A DNA stretch of 64,000 nucleotides from Propioniciclava tarda (GTDB lineage: Bacteria; Actinomycetota; Actinomycetes; Propionibacteriales; Propionibacteriaceae), in NCBI RefSeq assembly GCF_900182665.1, contig NZ_FXTL01000015.1, positions 1-64,000 of the forward strand, written 5' to 3'. Positions 9,296-18,626 of this stretch are shown here, piece after piece (within the stretch, counting starts at the first letter, position 1; each line of letters begins with the position of its first letter). The notes under the pieces are model-generated. The model had not been told where the DNA came from, did not search any database, and saw nothing but the letters and a program-made list of their open reading frames with translations. The translations under genes were made by a program, and so were the position numbers.

Positions 9296-10818
9296 GCGTC
9301 CACTCGAATCCGGGGGTCGATCACGGCGTACAGGAAGTCGGCGATGAGGTTGGCCACCATGGCGAGGCCGCCGGTGATCATCACGTAGACCATGATCGGG
9401 TCAACCTCACTTTGGGCGAGGCTCGTGACGAACATGCGTCCCATGCCTGCCCAACTGAAGATCGTCTCGGTGATGACCGCGCCGCCGATCATGGCGATGA
9501 AGTCCACGGGAACGATGGACGCCAGGGGCATCAGCGCGTTGCGCAACGCGTGGCGCACGATGACCAGACGCTCCGGGAGGCCCTTCGACCGGGCCGTCCG
9601 GATGTAGTCCTGGTTCATCACTTCGAGCATCGCGCCGCGCTGGTAGCGGGTGTAGGTCGCGAAGGAGATCAAGACCAACGCGATCGTCGGCAGCAGCAGG
9701 TGCGTGAACCGGTCCAGCTGGGTGATCCAGAAGTCACCGCCGAGCCCGGGGGTCTCGGCGCCGATCGTCGCGATCGGACGACCGCGGATGGTGCCCATCT
9801 GGCTGTACTGCTGCCAGCCCTGGAACACCCGATCGATGAAGACAAGGACCGAGACCACGATGGAGACGATCACCGCACCACGCATCGAGACCGCGCGGTC
9901 AGGGCCGCCCCACAGCCAGCCGATGAGGGCGCCCACGGCGATCGCCAGCACCAGGAGGCCCAGCATCCACAGCATCGACATCTCGACGTAGAAGAACAGC
10001 CACTGGCAGCCGTACCAGGCGCCGATACCGACCACCGCGGCCGTCAAGGCCGCGCCCAGCGCCCGGCGGTTGTTCAGGCCGGCGAACAGGACGCTCACCA
10101 CGAACGCCGTGGCGAGAGCCATGAGCGAGACACCGATGATGCCGATGGAGGGGTGCTGGACCCACCCCGAGAGCAGGGCGTAGGCCAGGACGCCGAACGT
10201 CGCGGCGAACGCGCAGACGAACACCATCAGCTTTTTGCGAGGTTCGCCGCCGATGGCGCCGACCCAGAAGAGACCAGAGACCAACGCCACACCGCCGACG
10301 ATCATCCAGTTGATGGTGGGCTCGTTGATGTAGTCGTTCAGGCCGATGGCCAGGAACTGCTTGAGGAGCACGGCCACCCAGAAGATGGGCAGCGAGTACA
10401 TCAAGAAGGAAACGAAGGTGATGGCGTAGTCGAACGCCGTGTACTGCCGCAGTGCAGAGACGACACCAATCGTCACACCGAGCAAGATCGCGATCACCGT
10501 TGATGCGAAGACGAGCTGGATGGACGTGGGGATGGCGGTCGACAAGATTGCGTTGACGGGCTGCCCGCTTCGCCAGGCCATGCCGAAGTTGCCCTGGACG
10601 AAGCGTCCGAGCCAGTGCAGATAGCGAACCCAGACGGGCTGATCCAACTCGAGCATGGCGACACGGTTGGCGATCATGACGGGGCGGTTGGGGGAGGGAT
10701 TGGTGCGCAGGTCATCGAGCGGGTCCAGTGCCACGTCCAACAGCAGGTACATGAGGATGGACAACACGAACAAGATGCCGAGCGCCAGCCCTAGGCGCCG
10801 CGCAAGAAACTTGAGCAT
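9292..10818 (-). CDS. Peptide ABC transporter permease (DppB type), enlarged by a multi-helix insert
   Basis: At 508 residues this is about 180 longer than a normal DppB. The N-terminal helix (LARRLGLALGILFVLSILMYLLL), the segment around VNAILSTAIPTSIQLVF, the EAA loop (DYIRTARSKGLPERLVIVRH) and the ending LYAVIDPRIRVDA are all standard. Between roughly residues 160 and 345 lies an additional block with about five hydrophobic segments (for example WMIVGGVALVSGLFWVGAIG and MLWMLGLLVLAIAVGALIGW) that normal DppB proteins lack. The frame is uninterrupted, so this looks like a genuine enlarged permease rather than a sequencing fusion. It is coupled to the DppC gene. Confidence 0.9.
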   Translation of the reverse strand: MLKFLARRLGLALGILFVLSILMYLLLDVALDPLDDLRTNPSPNRPVMIANRVAMLELDQPVWVRYLHWLGRFVQGNFGMAWRSGQPVNAILSTAIPTSIQLVFASTVIAILLGVTIGVVSALRQYTAFDYAITFVSFLMYSLPIFWVAVLLKQFLAIGLNDYINEPTINWMIVGGVALVSGLFWVGAIGGEPRKKLMVFVCAFAATFGVLAYALLSGWVQHPSIGIIGVSLMALATAFVVSVLFAGLNNRRALGAALTAAVVGIGAWYGCQWLFFYVEMSMLWMLGLLVLAIAVGALIGWLWGGPDRAVSMRGAVIVSIVVSVLVFIDRVFQGWQQYSQMGTIRGRPIATIGAETPGLGGDFWITQLDRFTHLLLPTIALVLISFATYTRYQRGAMLEVMNQDYIRTARSKGLPERLVIVRHALRNALMPLASIVPVDFIAMIGGAVITETIFSWAGMGRMFVTSLAQSEVDPIMVYVMITGGLAMVANLIADFLYAVIDPRIRVDA

Positions 10819-10940
10819 CGAGGTTAAGCCCCTTCTGGAATGAGCTGAGGGTGTTGTTACGCGAAACGGGGGGCACCAGAGAGAGGATCTCCGGCGCCCC
10901 CCGCCTCAGTCAATGGTCAACTGCGACCGAGCCGTCAGGC

Positions 10941-12764
10941 TCAGGCGAGCTGCCACTCCCAGGCATTCCAGAAGAAGTTCGGCGACAACGGGGTGGCCGA
11001 GACGTTCTTCAGCTTGTTGGACGACGTGGTGATCTCCGGGAACTGGAAGATCGTCGTGCCGAAGGCGTCGTCCACGAGCAGCTTCTCGATCTTACCGAGA
11101 ATCTCGGTCTGCTTCGCAGACTCCGTCGTGCCGAGGAGCTCGTCGAACAGCTTGTCCACGGCCGGGTTGCTGTAGCCGTAGTAGTTGTTCTGGCCCTTGG
11201 TGCGGTAGTTGGCATCGGACTCGCCAACAGCCAGCGAGGTGGACTGCCAGCCGAAGAGGGCGGCGTCGTACTTCGTGGTGTCGGGGAGCAGCGAGCCCCA
11301 CTTCTCGGCGGACTTGTCCTCGACCTTGAAGCCAGCAGCCTCAGCGGCCTCCTTGATCAGCTGGAACTCCTGCTGACGACGCGTGTTGGTCGAGGCGTAG
11401 AGGAAGCGGACCGTGGGCGGGGTGGCCAGCCCGGCGCTCGCCAGGATGGTCTTGGCCTTGGCCGAGTCGCCGCCGCCGTAGGCAGCCTCCATACCGTTGG
11501 CACCGGCGATCGCCGCGTACGCGGGCGAGGACGGAACGGTGGTGAAGGAGTTGCGGATCGTGGCGTTCGGGTTGAGCGGCTTGATCAGGTTGTCGATGAT
11601 CTTCTGACGCGGGATCGAGGTCAGGAAGGCCTGGCGAACGAGCTTCGCCTTGTTGGCGTCGCCGCCGTAGGCCTTGGGATCGAACGGGCCGCCGTTGTTC
11701 TGCGCCATGTCGACGTGCTCATACGTGCCGCCAGCGGCGGTCTGCACGGTGACGTCCTTGAGGGCGGTGACCTGCTTGAGGATGTCGGCGGTGGCCTGCG
11801 GCTGGGTCACGAGGACCTCGCCGTTCTGCAGGGCCTGAACCGAAGCCTGAGCGTCAGCGATGAAGCGAACCGTGATCTTGTCGAGGTTCGCCTTGTGCGA
11901 GCCCTTGTAGTTCGGGTTCTTCGACAAGGTGATGTACTGCTTCTCCTTGGCGTCCGTGATCGTGAACGGGCCGCTGCCGACGACGATGTCCTTGTCGGTG
12001 GGCATGTTCATGAACTTGTAGCCGGTGTTCCAGAAGTTGGCGATCTTGCCCAGCTTCTCGGCGTCCTTGTTCTTGACCGCGTCGATGACGGCCTGGGCCG
12101 CTGCGGTGTTGTCGGTGAGGCTCAGTGCCTTCTTCGCCGTGATGTGCGCGGGCACGCCCACGGGCGTCATCGCGCTGATCTCCCAGTCGACGTACGGCTT
12201 GCTGTACGTGAACGTGGCGGACTTGCCGTTGTCGCCGACCTCAGGCATGTCGGTGATCAGCTTGTAGCCGATGCTGGCAGCGTTGAAGTAGACCTGCGTG
12301 CCGGCGTTGGCCGGGGCGAGACCGTTGTCGTCGAGCGTGGGCTCGTACGTGTTGCGGTTTCCGGACAGGGCGACCCACTGCAGGATCATGTCCGCCGCGG
12401 TGACGGGCGTTCCGTCGGACCAGGTGGCGGTGTCGGCCAGGGTGACCTTCACCTTGAGCGGGTTGTCCGAGAGCTTCTCGTACTTGCCGAAGCTCGGGTT
12501 CTGGATGACCTTGAGGTCCTTGTCGTAGTACCCGATGGAGTCGTTCGCCATGTACGTGATGTTGGCGTTCGCCGTGGCGTTCTGATCCTGCGTGGCGTTG
12601 TTGTACGACTCGAAGGCCTGGTTCCAGGCGACGTTGACCTCACCACCGGTCTTGACGGCCGGTGCGGCGGTCGTGCCGCTGGTCGTGGGAGTTGGGGTGC
12701 ACCCCCCAAGGGCGAGCGCGCCAGCGACGACTGCCGTCGCGGCTGCTAGAAGCTTGCGATTCAA
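10941..12764 (-). CDS. Peptide ABC transporter substrate-binding lipoprotein (SBP family 5)
   Basis: This 607-residue lipoprotein has a signal peptide (LNRKLLAAATAVVAGALALGG) and a lipobox cysteine in LALGGC, followed by a threonine-rich linker. The family 5 fold is evident from GEVNVAWNQAFESYNNATQ, TWSDGTPVTAADMILQW and later segments. I place the start at the TTG at 12764, because GGAGG lies five bases upstream and the signal peptide then has a normal length; longer in-frame starts give an unusual charged leader. It is the first gene of the second importer operon and is followed after 122 bases by the permease genes. A peptide ligand is most likely. Confidence 0.91.
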   Translation of the reverse strand: MNRKLLAAATAVVAGALALGGCTPTPTTSGTTAAPAVKTGGEVNVAWNQAFESYNNATQDQNATANANITYMANDSIGYYDKDLKVIQNPSFGKYEKLSDNPLKVKVTLADTATWSDGTPVTAADMILQWVALSGNRNTYEPTLDDNGLAPANAGTQVYFNAASIGYKLITDMPEVGDNGKSATFTYSKPYVDWEISAMTPVGVPAHITAKKALSLTDNTAAAQAVIDAVKNKDAEKLGKIANFWNTGYKFMNMPTDKDIVVGSGPFTITDAKEKQYITLSKNPNYKGSHKANLDKITVRFIADAQASVQALQNGEVLVTQPQATADILKQVTALKDVTVQTAAGGTYEHVDMAQNNGGPFDPKAYGGDANKAKLVRQAFLTSIPRQKIIDNLIKPLNPNATIRNSFTTVPSSPAYAAIAGANGMEAAYGGGDSAKAKTILASAGLATPPTVRFLYASTNTRRQQEFQLIKEAAEAAGFKVEDKSAEKWGSLLPDTTKYDAALFGWQSTSLAVGESDANYRTKGQNNYYGYSNPAVDKLFDELLGTTESAKQTEILGKIEKLLVDDAFGTTIFQFPEITTSSNKLKNVSATPLSPNFFWNAWEWQLA

Positions 12765-13012
12765 TGTTCCTCCACTACTCGATCGGCGCGGATTCCCTCC
12801 GGTACGGATCCACCGGAACTTAGAGACTACGGCCGATGATGGCACTTCCGACAGGGCAACACGTGCAGACTCGACCTGGGTCCGAGACCTTGACGCGTCC
12901 TAGGACGACATCGTCGGTGTTGCCTGTACTGCGTTGCGCACCATCATGCACGAATCGGTTGGCACGGCAATGGGGCCAGGCAGCGCCGCTTGGCGACGGC
13001 TGCGTTTAACAA

Positions 13013-13462
13013 TTACCTTGTCGTGAGCACCACGGTGTTCAGCAACAGGTCATCTAGAGCGCGTCGATGAGGCCCAACGACGACGGCCGGCACGACCAGA
13101 CACACCAGGGCCGCGCGCAGCACGCTGGTCGCCAGTGTGAGCCGCGCGCCATCGAGACGCGCCACCTGCACCCGCATCAACCGCTGCCCGAAGCTCGCGC
13201 CCAACAGCCACGTGAGAACGGCCTTCTGAACGAAGAAGGCGGCCATGGGCATCCACACCCGCCAGCCAGAGCCCGTCATCACTCCCGGTCCGAAGATCCC
13301 CATCGCGACCAGCATCGCGGCCGACCAGTCGATGATGAGCGCCGCCAACCGTGAACCCCAGGACGCCAGCGCCCCAGGTCCCGAGCGGGGTAGCCCTAGC
13401 GCCACCCCCGGTTCGTCCTGCTGCGTCGCGTCCACGGACGGCACCCTCGTGTGCGCGTTCAC
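13013..13462 (-). CDS. Small RDD-family membrane protein
   Basis: A 149-residue protein with the RDD signature: GSRLAALIIDW at the start of the first helix (arginine then aspartate) and GASFGQRLMRVQVARLDG before the last helix, with DDLLLNTVVLTTR at the end. RDD proteins are small polytopic membrane proteins of mostly unknown function, some linked to ion exchange. The GTG start at 13462 overlaps the stop of the upstream membrane-protein gene (GTGA), so the two are cotranslated. Confidence 0.8.
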   Translation of the reverse strand: MNAHTRVPSVDATQQDEPGVALGLPRSGPGALASWGSRLAALIIDWSAAMLVAMGIFGPGVMTGSGWRVWMPMAAFFVQKAVLTWLLGASFGQRLMRVQVARLDGARLTLATSVLRAALVCLVVPAVVVGPHRRALDDLLLNTVVLTTR

Positions 13463-14481
13463 GACCGACCGGACGCCGCAGCGCGCCTCGCGGCGTCCCG
13501 GCCCTTGGCCAAGCCGCGCAGGGCGAACACGGACATCCAGAACAGGACGAGGCACACTGGGACGAGGACGACCCAGGAGTACAGGCCGACCTGCCCGAAC
13601 GCGAACTCGGGCATGGTGTGGCCATAGGGCTTGATCATCCCCGGCATCGCCAGCTGCGGTTTGGCGAACAGCGAAATGGACGACAGGACGTCGCCGCCCA
13701 TCGTCAGCACGAAGGTCAGGGCCGCACACAGCCCGATGCCCGCGATGCTGGTCGCCAGCAGAAAGATGAGGCGACTCGCGGCGTCCATGGCCGGACTGGA
13801 TCCCGAGTGGGCGAACCGACGTCGGCGTCCGGTCTCGACGGCGACCGCCACCAAGACCATCGCGACGACCGCGCCGAGAAGGGGCAGTCCGTAGTACCAG
13901 CCAGGCCAGGGCGTCGTGACACCGTTGGGCGTCCACTCGAAGTCCTTCGGGAAGCCGTCGTAGCTGTAGGACCACTGGGTCAGCGAGGCCTGGGGGTAAG
14001 CCGAGAGCCGCGTGCTCGGCGGGTCCGCGACCGACACGAGGCCCGCTGCCGCCGTCAGCACCACCAGCAGGGATGCCACGCCGATCAGCACCATGAGCGC
14101 GCGCCTCTCGAAGGCGGGCTGCTCGCCTAGTCCCGAGGTCGAGCCTGGACCCCGGAGGCCGACCAGCAGCGGAAGCAGCGCGGCCGCAGCCACCAGGGGG
14201 CCGGCAGCGGCCGGGGCACGGTCCAGGTCCGCCAACGCCCACCCGAGCACGGCGGCCAGACAGCCGACCCCCACGATGACGATCGACGCCCCGCCGGCGC
14301 GCGCGGCGGACGCGAGCCTCGGGGCCACCTCGCCGGACTCGTGGGCGACCATGTAGAGGGAGGACAGGTCCTTGTCGTGGCCCTTCGTCGCCTTCCGGAA
14401 CAGCCAGTCGGCCGGGAGCAGGGCAAGCACCGCCACCGGCGTCCCGAAGACGATCAACAGCAGGGGCAGCGAAGCCAGCAT
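13459..14481 (-). CDS. Polytopic membrane protein of unknown function
   Basis: This 340-residue protein has about seven to eight hydrophobic segments, starting with MLASLPLLLIVFGTPVAVLALL and ending with SWVVLVPVCLVLFWMSVFALRGLAK and a short basic tail. A hydrophilic region near residues 195-235 (SAYPQASLTQWSYSYDGFPKDFEW) probably faces outside. I do not recognise a family. The ATG at 14481 is chosen because the longer open frame extends back across the glnA1 operator and lacks membrane-protein character. It is coupled to the RDD gene downstream and diverges from glnA1, sharing a 139-base intergenic region. Confidence 0.7.
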   Translation of the reverse strand: MLASLPLLLIVFGTPVAVLALLPADWLFRKATKGHDKDLSSLYMVAHESGEVAPRLASAARAGGASIVIVGVGCLAAVLGWALADLDRAPAAAGPLVAAAALLPLLVGLRGPGSTSGLGEQPAFERRALMVLIGVASLLVVLTAAAGLVSVADPPSTRLSAYPQASLTQWSYSYDGFPKDFEWTPNGVTTPWPGWYYGLPLLGAVVAMVLVAVAVETGRRRRFAHSGSSPAMDAASRLIFLLATSIAGIGLCAALTFVLTMGGDVLSSISLFAKPQLAMPGMIKPYGHTMPEFAFGQVGLYSWVVLVPVCLVLFWMSVFALRGLAKGRDAARRAAASGRS

Positions 14482-14529
14482 GTTGCACAGGCTAGAACGG
14501 ACGCCGGACGATTCCGAACCGGCCGCCTC

Positions 14530-14567
14530 GTAACGTGGCTGAAACAAGCGCGCAACTGCGCGGTGAC
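14530..14567 (+). promoter_or_regulatory. GlnR-like operator upstream of glnA1
   Basis: Two GlnR-type units lie in 11-base phase: GTAAC, six bases, GAAAC; then six bases, GCAAC, six bases, GTGAC. The first unit matches the published actinobacterial consensus (GTnAC, n6, GAAAC) exactly. It ends about 53 bases before the glnA1 start codon. A TAGCGT hexamer at 14578-14583 could be the -10 element, putting the operator in the -25 to -60 zone. Direct nitrogen control of glnA1 by GlnR is inferred. Confidence 0.65.
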
Positions 14568-14620
14568 GTGGCGGCGCTAGCGTCTGCGGCGTTCGAGAAA
14601 CCCAACTTTGCGGAGGAATG

Positions 14621-16051
14621 ATGTTCAAAGGCGCCGACGACCTGTTGGCCTATGTCAAGGAAGAGGGCATCGAGACCATCGACTGCCGCTTCTGCGATCT
14701 GCCCGGTGTGATGCAGCACTTCACGATCCCGGCCGCGTTCCTGACGCCCGAGATCTTCGAGGACGGCCTCAGCTTCGACGGCAGCTCGATCCGCGGCTTC
14801 CAGAAGATCCACGAGTCGGACATGACGCTGCTGCCGGATCCGACCAGCGCCTTCCTGGACGCCTTCCGCAAGTCCAAGACGCTCAATCTCAACTTCTTCG
14901 TCCACGACCCGCTGACGAAGGAGGCCTACAGCCGGGACCCGCGCAACATCGCCCGCAAGGCGGAGGCGTACCTGAAGTCGACCGGTATCGGCGACACCGC
15001 GTTCATGGGCCCCGAGGCCGAGTTCTACGTCTTCGACGCGATCCGCTTCGAGACCAAGGCCAACGCCGGGTATTACCACATCGACTCGGAGGCGGGCGCC
15101 TGGAACACCGGCCTCGAGGCCGAGCGCGGCGGGGATGCCAACCGCGGGTACAAGGTCAAGTACAAGGGCGGCTACTTCCCGGTGGCGCCGGTCGACCACT
15201 TCGGCGACCTGCGCGACCAGATGGTCAAGCACCTGCAGGACGCGGGCCTCGTCATCGAGCGCGCCCACCACGAGGTCGGCACGGCCGGACAGTCCGAGAT
15301 CGCGACCCGCTACGGCACCCTCATGGAGGCGGCCGACAACATCATGAAGTACAAGTACATCGTCAAGAACACGGCCTGGGAGGCGGGCAAGACCGCCACC
15401 TTCATGCCGAAGCCGATCTTCGGTGACAACGGCTCGGGCATGCACGTGCACCAGTCCATCTGGAAGGACGGCAAGCCGCTGTTCGCCGACGAGGCCGGCT
15501 ACGCGGGCCTGTCGGATCTGGCCCGCTGGTACATCGGCGGCCTGCTGCATCACGCCCCGTCGCTGCTCGCGTTCACCAACCCGACGCTGAACAGCTACCA
15601 CCGCCTGGTGCCGGGCTTCGAGGCGCCGGTCAACCTGGTCTACTCGAGCCGCAACCGCTCGGCCTGCATCCGCATCCCGATCACCGGCCCGAACCCAAAG
15701 ACCAAGCGCATCGAGTTCCGCTGCCCGGACCCGTCCGCCAACCCGTACCTCGCCTTCTCGGCGATGCTGCTGGCCGGACTCGACGGCATCCAGAACAAGA
15801 TCGAGCCTCCGGCCCCGATCGACAAGGACCTGTACGAGTTGCCCCCGGACGAGCACGCCGAGGTTGCCCAGGTGCCCGGCTCGCTCGAGGCCGTCCTGGC
15901 CGCGCTCGAGGCGGACCACGACTACCTGCTGGCGGGCGACGTGTTCACCTCGGATCTCATCGAGACCTGGATCGAGATGAAGCGCGAGGACATCAACGCG
16001 GTTCGGCTCCGTCCGCACCCGCACGAGTTCGAGCTCTACTACGACATCTGA
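14621..16051 (+). CDS. glnA: Glutamine synthetase, type I (adenylylatable)
   Basis: This 476-residue enzyme makes glutamine from glutamate, ammonia and ATP as a cytoplasmic dodecamer. Family landmarks are present: FDGSSIRGF, the metal-binding EAEFYVF and [21 protein letters not shown], and the substrate-binding NRSACIRIP. The adenylylation-site tyrosine (about Tyr405, in [10 protein letters not shown]) is intact, so activity should be controlled by GlnE, which is encoded 10 kb away. GGAGGA directly abuts an ATG at 14618, so the second ATG at 14621 (MFKGADDLL) is better spaced and matches the family N-terminus. A GlnR-like operator lies upstream and a perfect terminator downstream. Its base sequence is nearly free of the GGACGCC heptamer that fills less conserved genes. 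Confidence 0.97.
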   Translation: MFKGADDLLAYVKEEGIETIDCRFCDLPGVMQHFTIPAAFLTPEIFEDGLSFDGSSIRGFQKIHESDMTLLPDPTSAFLDAFRKSKTLNLNFFVHDPLTKEAYSRDPRNIARKAEAYLKSTGIGDTAFMGPEAEFYVFDAIRFETKANAGYYHIDSEAGAWNTGLEAERGGDANRGYKVKYKGGYFPVAPVDHFGDLRDQMVKHLQDAGLVIERAHHEVGTAGQSEIATRYGTLMEAADNIMKYKYIVKNTAWEAGKTATFMPKPIFGDNGSGMHVHQSIWKDGKPLFADEAGYAGLSDLARWYIGGLLHHAPSLLAFTNPTLNSYHRLVPGFEAPVNLVYSSRNRSACIRIPITGPNPKTKRIEFRCPDPSANPYLAFSAMLLAGLDGIQNKIEPPAPIDKDLYELPPDEHAEVAQVPGSLEAVLAALEADHDYLLAGDVFTSDLIETWIEMKREDINAVRLRPHPHEFELYYDI

Positions 16052-16058
16052 TCGTCGA

Positions 16059-16092
16059 AGCACTGGCCCCGGCTTCTGCCGGGGCCAGTGCT
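16059..16092 (+). terminator. Intrinsic-type terminator after glnA1
   Basis: A perfect 15-bp stem (AGCACTGGCCCCGGC pairing with 16078-16092) with a TTCT tetraloop begins eight bases after the glnA1 stop. Confidence 0.85.
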
Positions 16093-16172
16093 CGTTAACT
16101 GACGGGTGCGCCTGGTGGACGTCCCACGAGGGCGGCTCGCGGCTACGGCGTCAGAAAGAGAGTCGTTGGGAC

Positions 16173-16210
16173 GCCGAAGGCGGCCCCGGTTTCCCAGGAC
16201 CGCCTTCGGC
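16173..16210 (-). terminator. Hairpin downstream of the DUF3048 gene
   Basis: GCCGAAGGCGG (16173-16183) pairs perfectly with 16200-16210, just after the stop of the minus-strand gene at 16218. A pyrimidine-rich stretch (CTCTCTTTCT on the transcript) follows, supporting termination. Confidence 0.7.
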
Positions 16211-16217
16211 AAGCAGG

Positions 16218-17285
16218 TCAGGAGACCGTCACGCCCTGTCCCTGGGGAACGAGCAGCACCCACGTCGACCCCTTGGCGAGCTGCATGTCCTGGCCGTCCG
16301 CGGTCTTGAACGCCGTCGGGGACGCCGCGTCGGGACGCGTCCAGGTGCCCTGCCAGGACTTGCCCTCGCGCAGCAGGATGGCCTTGCCGGTGCCGGTGAC
16401 CTCGACCAGCGGGGTGACCACGCCGTTGATGTCGCGGTTGCCGGACGGCTTGGTGACGACGTACTGGACGATCACGTTGGCCGCCTCGACCGGCTTGCCT
16501 CCGGTGAGGACGTCGACCTCTTGGCGCCCGTCCGACGTGATCAGGTACTTGCCCGCGGACGACGCGTAGGAGAACGAGATCGTCGAGCTGGTCCACGAGG
16601 TCCTGACGGCCGTGCCCGAGGCGCCGCCGGTCGGGGCGGTCCCGTAGTAGAAGCCGACGTCGCCGGGCGGGACGCTCCCCCCGGCCCGCTGCAGCAGGAC
16701 GCTGGTCGTTCCGATCACGTCGTAGGGCTTCGGACGCCCCGCCTCGCGCGTGTAGCCGGTGCGGTCGGCGTCGAAGGAGAGGTTGACCTGGGTGCCCTTG
16801 TTGATGCGGGCCATCGTGTAGTCGGAGGCGCCGGAGAAGGCGAACGCCACCTTGGTGCCGTAGTTGGCCAGCAGGTCGACGTCGGACTCGCGGGTGCTGC
16901 GGACGGGGCCGACCTTTTCGGGCAGCGTCGAGGAGAAGACGGCCAGCAGTCGGGTCAGGCCCGCCTCGACGGGCTCGACGTACACGACATCGGCCGAGGA
17001 CGTGCCCACGCGCGGATGCGACGGCCGCGTGTGGTCGATCTTCACCGCGAACACCTGGCTGCCGGTGAGACCGGGCTTCGTCATGGTGGGCGTCGCGGAC
17101 GGGGTAGGCGTAGCGACGCTCGGGGTAGACGAGGTGGTCGGCGCCGTCGAGAGCGCTGACGTCGGACTCTGCGCAGGAGCTCCACCGCACGCGGTCAGGG
17201 CCAGCGCCGCAGCGCCCGCGAGAAGGGTGGCGCCGAGACGATGCGTCCGGCGTTGGGCGGAAGGGGTGATGTCGCGTCGGTTCAT
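16218..17285 (-). CDS. DUF3048 (YerB-type) lipoprotein
   Basis: A 355-residue exported lipoprotein. The signal peptide ends in the lipobox LALTAC, and a serine/threonine/proline-rich linker follows. The DUF3048 core is recognisable: FAVKIDHTRPSHPRVGTSSADVVYVEPVEAG, RLLAVF, KVGPVRSTRESD and TSWTSSTISFSYASS. The family is extracytoplasmic and of unknown function in most bacteria. Starts at 17297 and 17285 are both possible (ATG codons in frame) and neither has a clear ribosome-binding site; the shorter gives a standard signal peptide. It stands alone, divergent from the aminotransferase gene. Confidence 0.85.
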   Translation of the reverse strand: MNRRDITPSAQRRTHRLGATLLAGAAALALTACGGAPAQSPTSALSTAPTTSSTPSVATPTPSATPTMTKPGLTGSQVFAVKIDHTRPSHPRVGTSSADVVYVEPVEAGLTRLLAVFSSTLPEKVGPVRSTRESDVDLLANYGTKVAFAFSGASDYTMARINKGTQVNLSFDADRTGYTREAGRPKPYDVIGTTSVLLQRAGGSVPPGDVGFYYGTAPTGGASGTAVRTSWTSSTISFSYASSAGKYLITSDGRQEVDVLTGGKPVEAANVIVQYVVTKPSGNRDINGVVTPLVEVTGTGKAILLREGKSWQGTWTRPDAASPTAFKTADGQDMQLAKGSTWVLLVPQGQGVTVS

Positions 17286-17390
17286 GGTGCTTGGCATGCT
17301 AGCCACGCATCAAGGCCCCACGGCCCAACCGACCACATTCCGTTCGACGAGCCGCGATGCGTCCCGGTGGGGTCCGCTAGCGTTCGGCTG

Positions 17391-18626
17391 GTGAGCAGCG
17401 TTTCGAGCCCCGTCCCTGACGTCAGCGGCCCCTGGCAGGACGCCGCCCGCGGGGCGGCGCTGCTGGACGCCGACGGGCGGGGGCGTCCGACGATCTTTGC
17501 CGAGATGAGCGCACTGTCGCTCGCGACCGGTGCCGTCAACCTCGGCCAGGGCTTCCCCGACTACGCCGGACCGCAGGAGGTGCTGGACGCCGCCGTCGCC
17601 GCCATCCGGGCTGGCCGCAACCAGTACCCGCCGGGGCGCGGCGTCCCGGAACTGCTGGACGCGATCGCCGAGCATCATGATCGCTTCTACGGCATCGCGC
17701 TCGACCCGAAGACCGACGTGCTCGTCACCGCGGGGGCCACCGAGGGCCTCGCCGCCATCTTCCTGGCGCTGGTCCGGCCGGGCGACGAGGTGGTCTGCTT
17801 CGAGCCCTACTACGACGCCTACGGCGCCGACATCGCCCGCGCGGGCGGCGTCCAGGTGAACGTGCCGCTGCGCTGGCGTCCGGCGACCCTGACCGACGCG
17901 GCGACGTTCGTCCTTGATCCGGCCGACCTGCGCGCGGCCTGCTCCGAGCGCACCCGGATGATCGTGGTGAACACCCCGCACAACCCGACCGGCACGATCT
18001 CCCGGGATTCGACGTTGGAGCTGATCGCCGAGCTGGCGCGCGCGCACAACGCGATCGTCGTCTCGGACGAGGTGTACGAGCACCTCATGTTCGGGGTCCC
18101 GCACCACCCGATGGCGTGGTTCGCCCCCGAACGGACGCTCACGCTGGGCTCGGGGGGCAAGACGTTCTCGGTCACGGGCTGGAAGTGCGGCTGGATCACG
18201 GGTCCGGCCGAGCTGATCGACGCCGTGATCGGCATGAAGCAATGGCTGACCTACGTGAACGGCGCGCCCTTCCAGCCGGCGATCGCCACCGGCCTGCGTC
18301 TGCCCGACGCCGTCTACACACGCGGGGCCGACGAGCTGCGCGACCGTCGGGACCTGCTGTGTTCGGCCTTGTCGGAGGTCGGTTTCGAGGTGGCGTTGCC
18401 GGACGCGGGCTACTTCGTCATCGCGGACGCCGCACCGCTCGGCGCGGTCGACGGGGACGCCTTCTGCCGCGGTCTGCCGGAGCGCTGCGGGGTGGTGGCG
18501 ATCCCCGTGACCGCGTTCTGCGCCCCGGGCCGGGATGATCTCGCGACGCTGGTCCGGTTCGCGTACTGCAAGTCGGACGACACGCTGGCCGAAGCGGCCC
18601 GGCGGCTGAGGACGTTAACGCGGTAG
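17391..18626 (+). CDS. Class I/II PLP-dependent aminotransferase (DapC/KAT-like)
   Basis: This 411-residue cytoplasmic enzyme has the fold-type I aminotransferase landmarks: VNLGQGFPDYAGP, QYPPGRGVPELLDAI, VTAGATEGLAA, NTPHNPTGT, SDEVYEHLMF and the PLP lysine in GSGGKTFSVTGWKCGW. Actinobacterial relatives are annotated as N-succinyldiaminopimelate aminotransferase (DapC, lysine biosynthesis) or kynurenine/methionine aminotransferase; the sequence alone does not separate them. The GTG at 17391 is preferred because a TAGCGT hexamer ends about eight bases upstream, suggesting a leaderless transcript. The 3' end overlaps the convergent membrane-protein gene by 12 bases. Confidence 0.88.
   Translation: MSSVSSPVPDVSGPWQDAARGAALLDADGRGRPTIFAEMSALSLATGAVNLGQGFPDYAGPQEVLDAAVAAIRAGRNQYPPGRGVPELLDAIAEHHDRFYGIALDPKTDVLVTAGATEGLAAIFLALVRPGDEVVCFEPYYDAYGADIARAGGVQVNVPLRWRPATLTDAATFVLDPADLRAACSERTRMIVVNTPHNPTGTISRDSTLELIAELARAHNAIVVSDEVYEHLMFGVPHHPMAWFAPERTLTLGSGGKTFSVTGWKCGWITGPAELIDAVIGMKQWLTYVNGAPFQPAIATGLRLPDAVYTRGADELRDRRDLLCSALSEVGFEVALPDAGYFVIADAAPLGAVDGDAFCRGLPERCGVVAIPVTAFCAPGRDDLATLVRFAYCKSDDTLAEAARRLRTLTR

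Noticed and set aside
14492-16063. Minus-strand open frame opposite glnA1
   Set aside because: Antisense shadow; glnA1 on the other strand carries all synthetase motifs.
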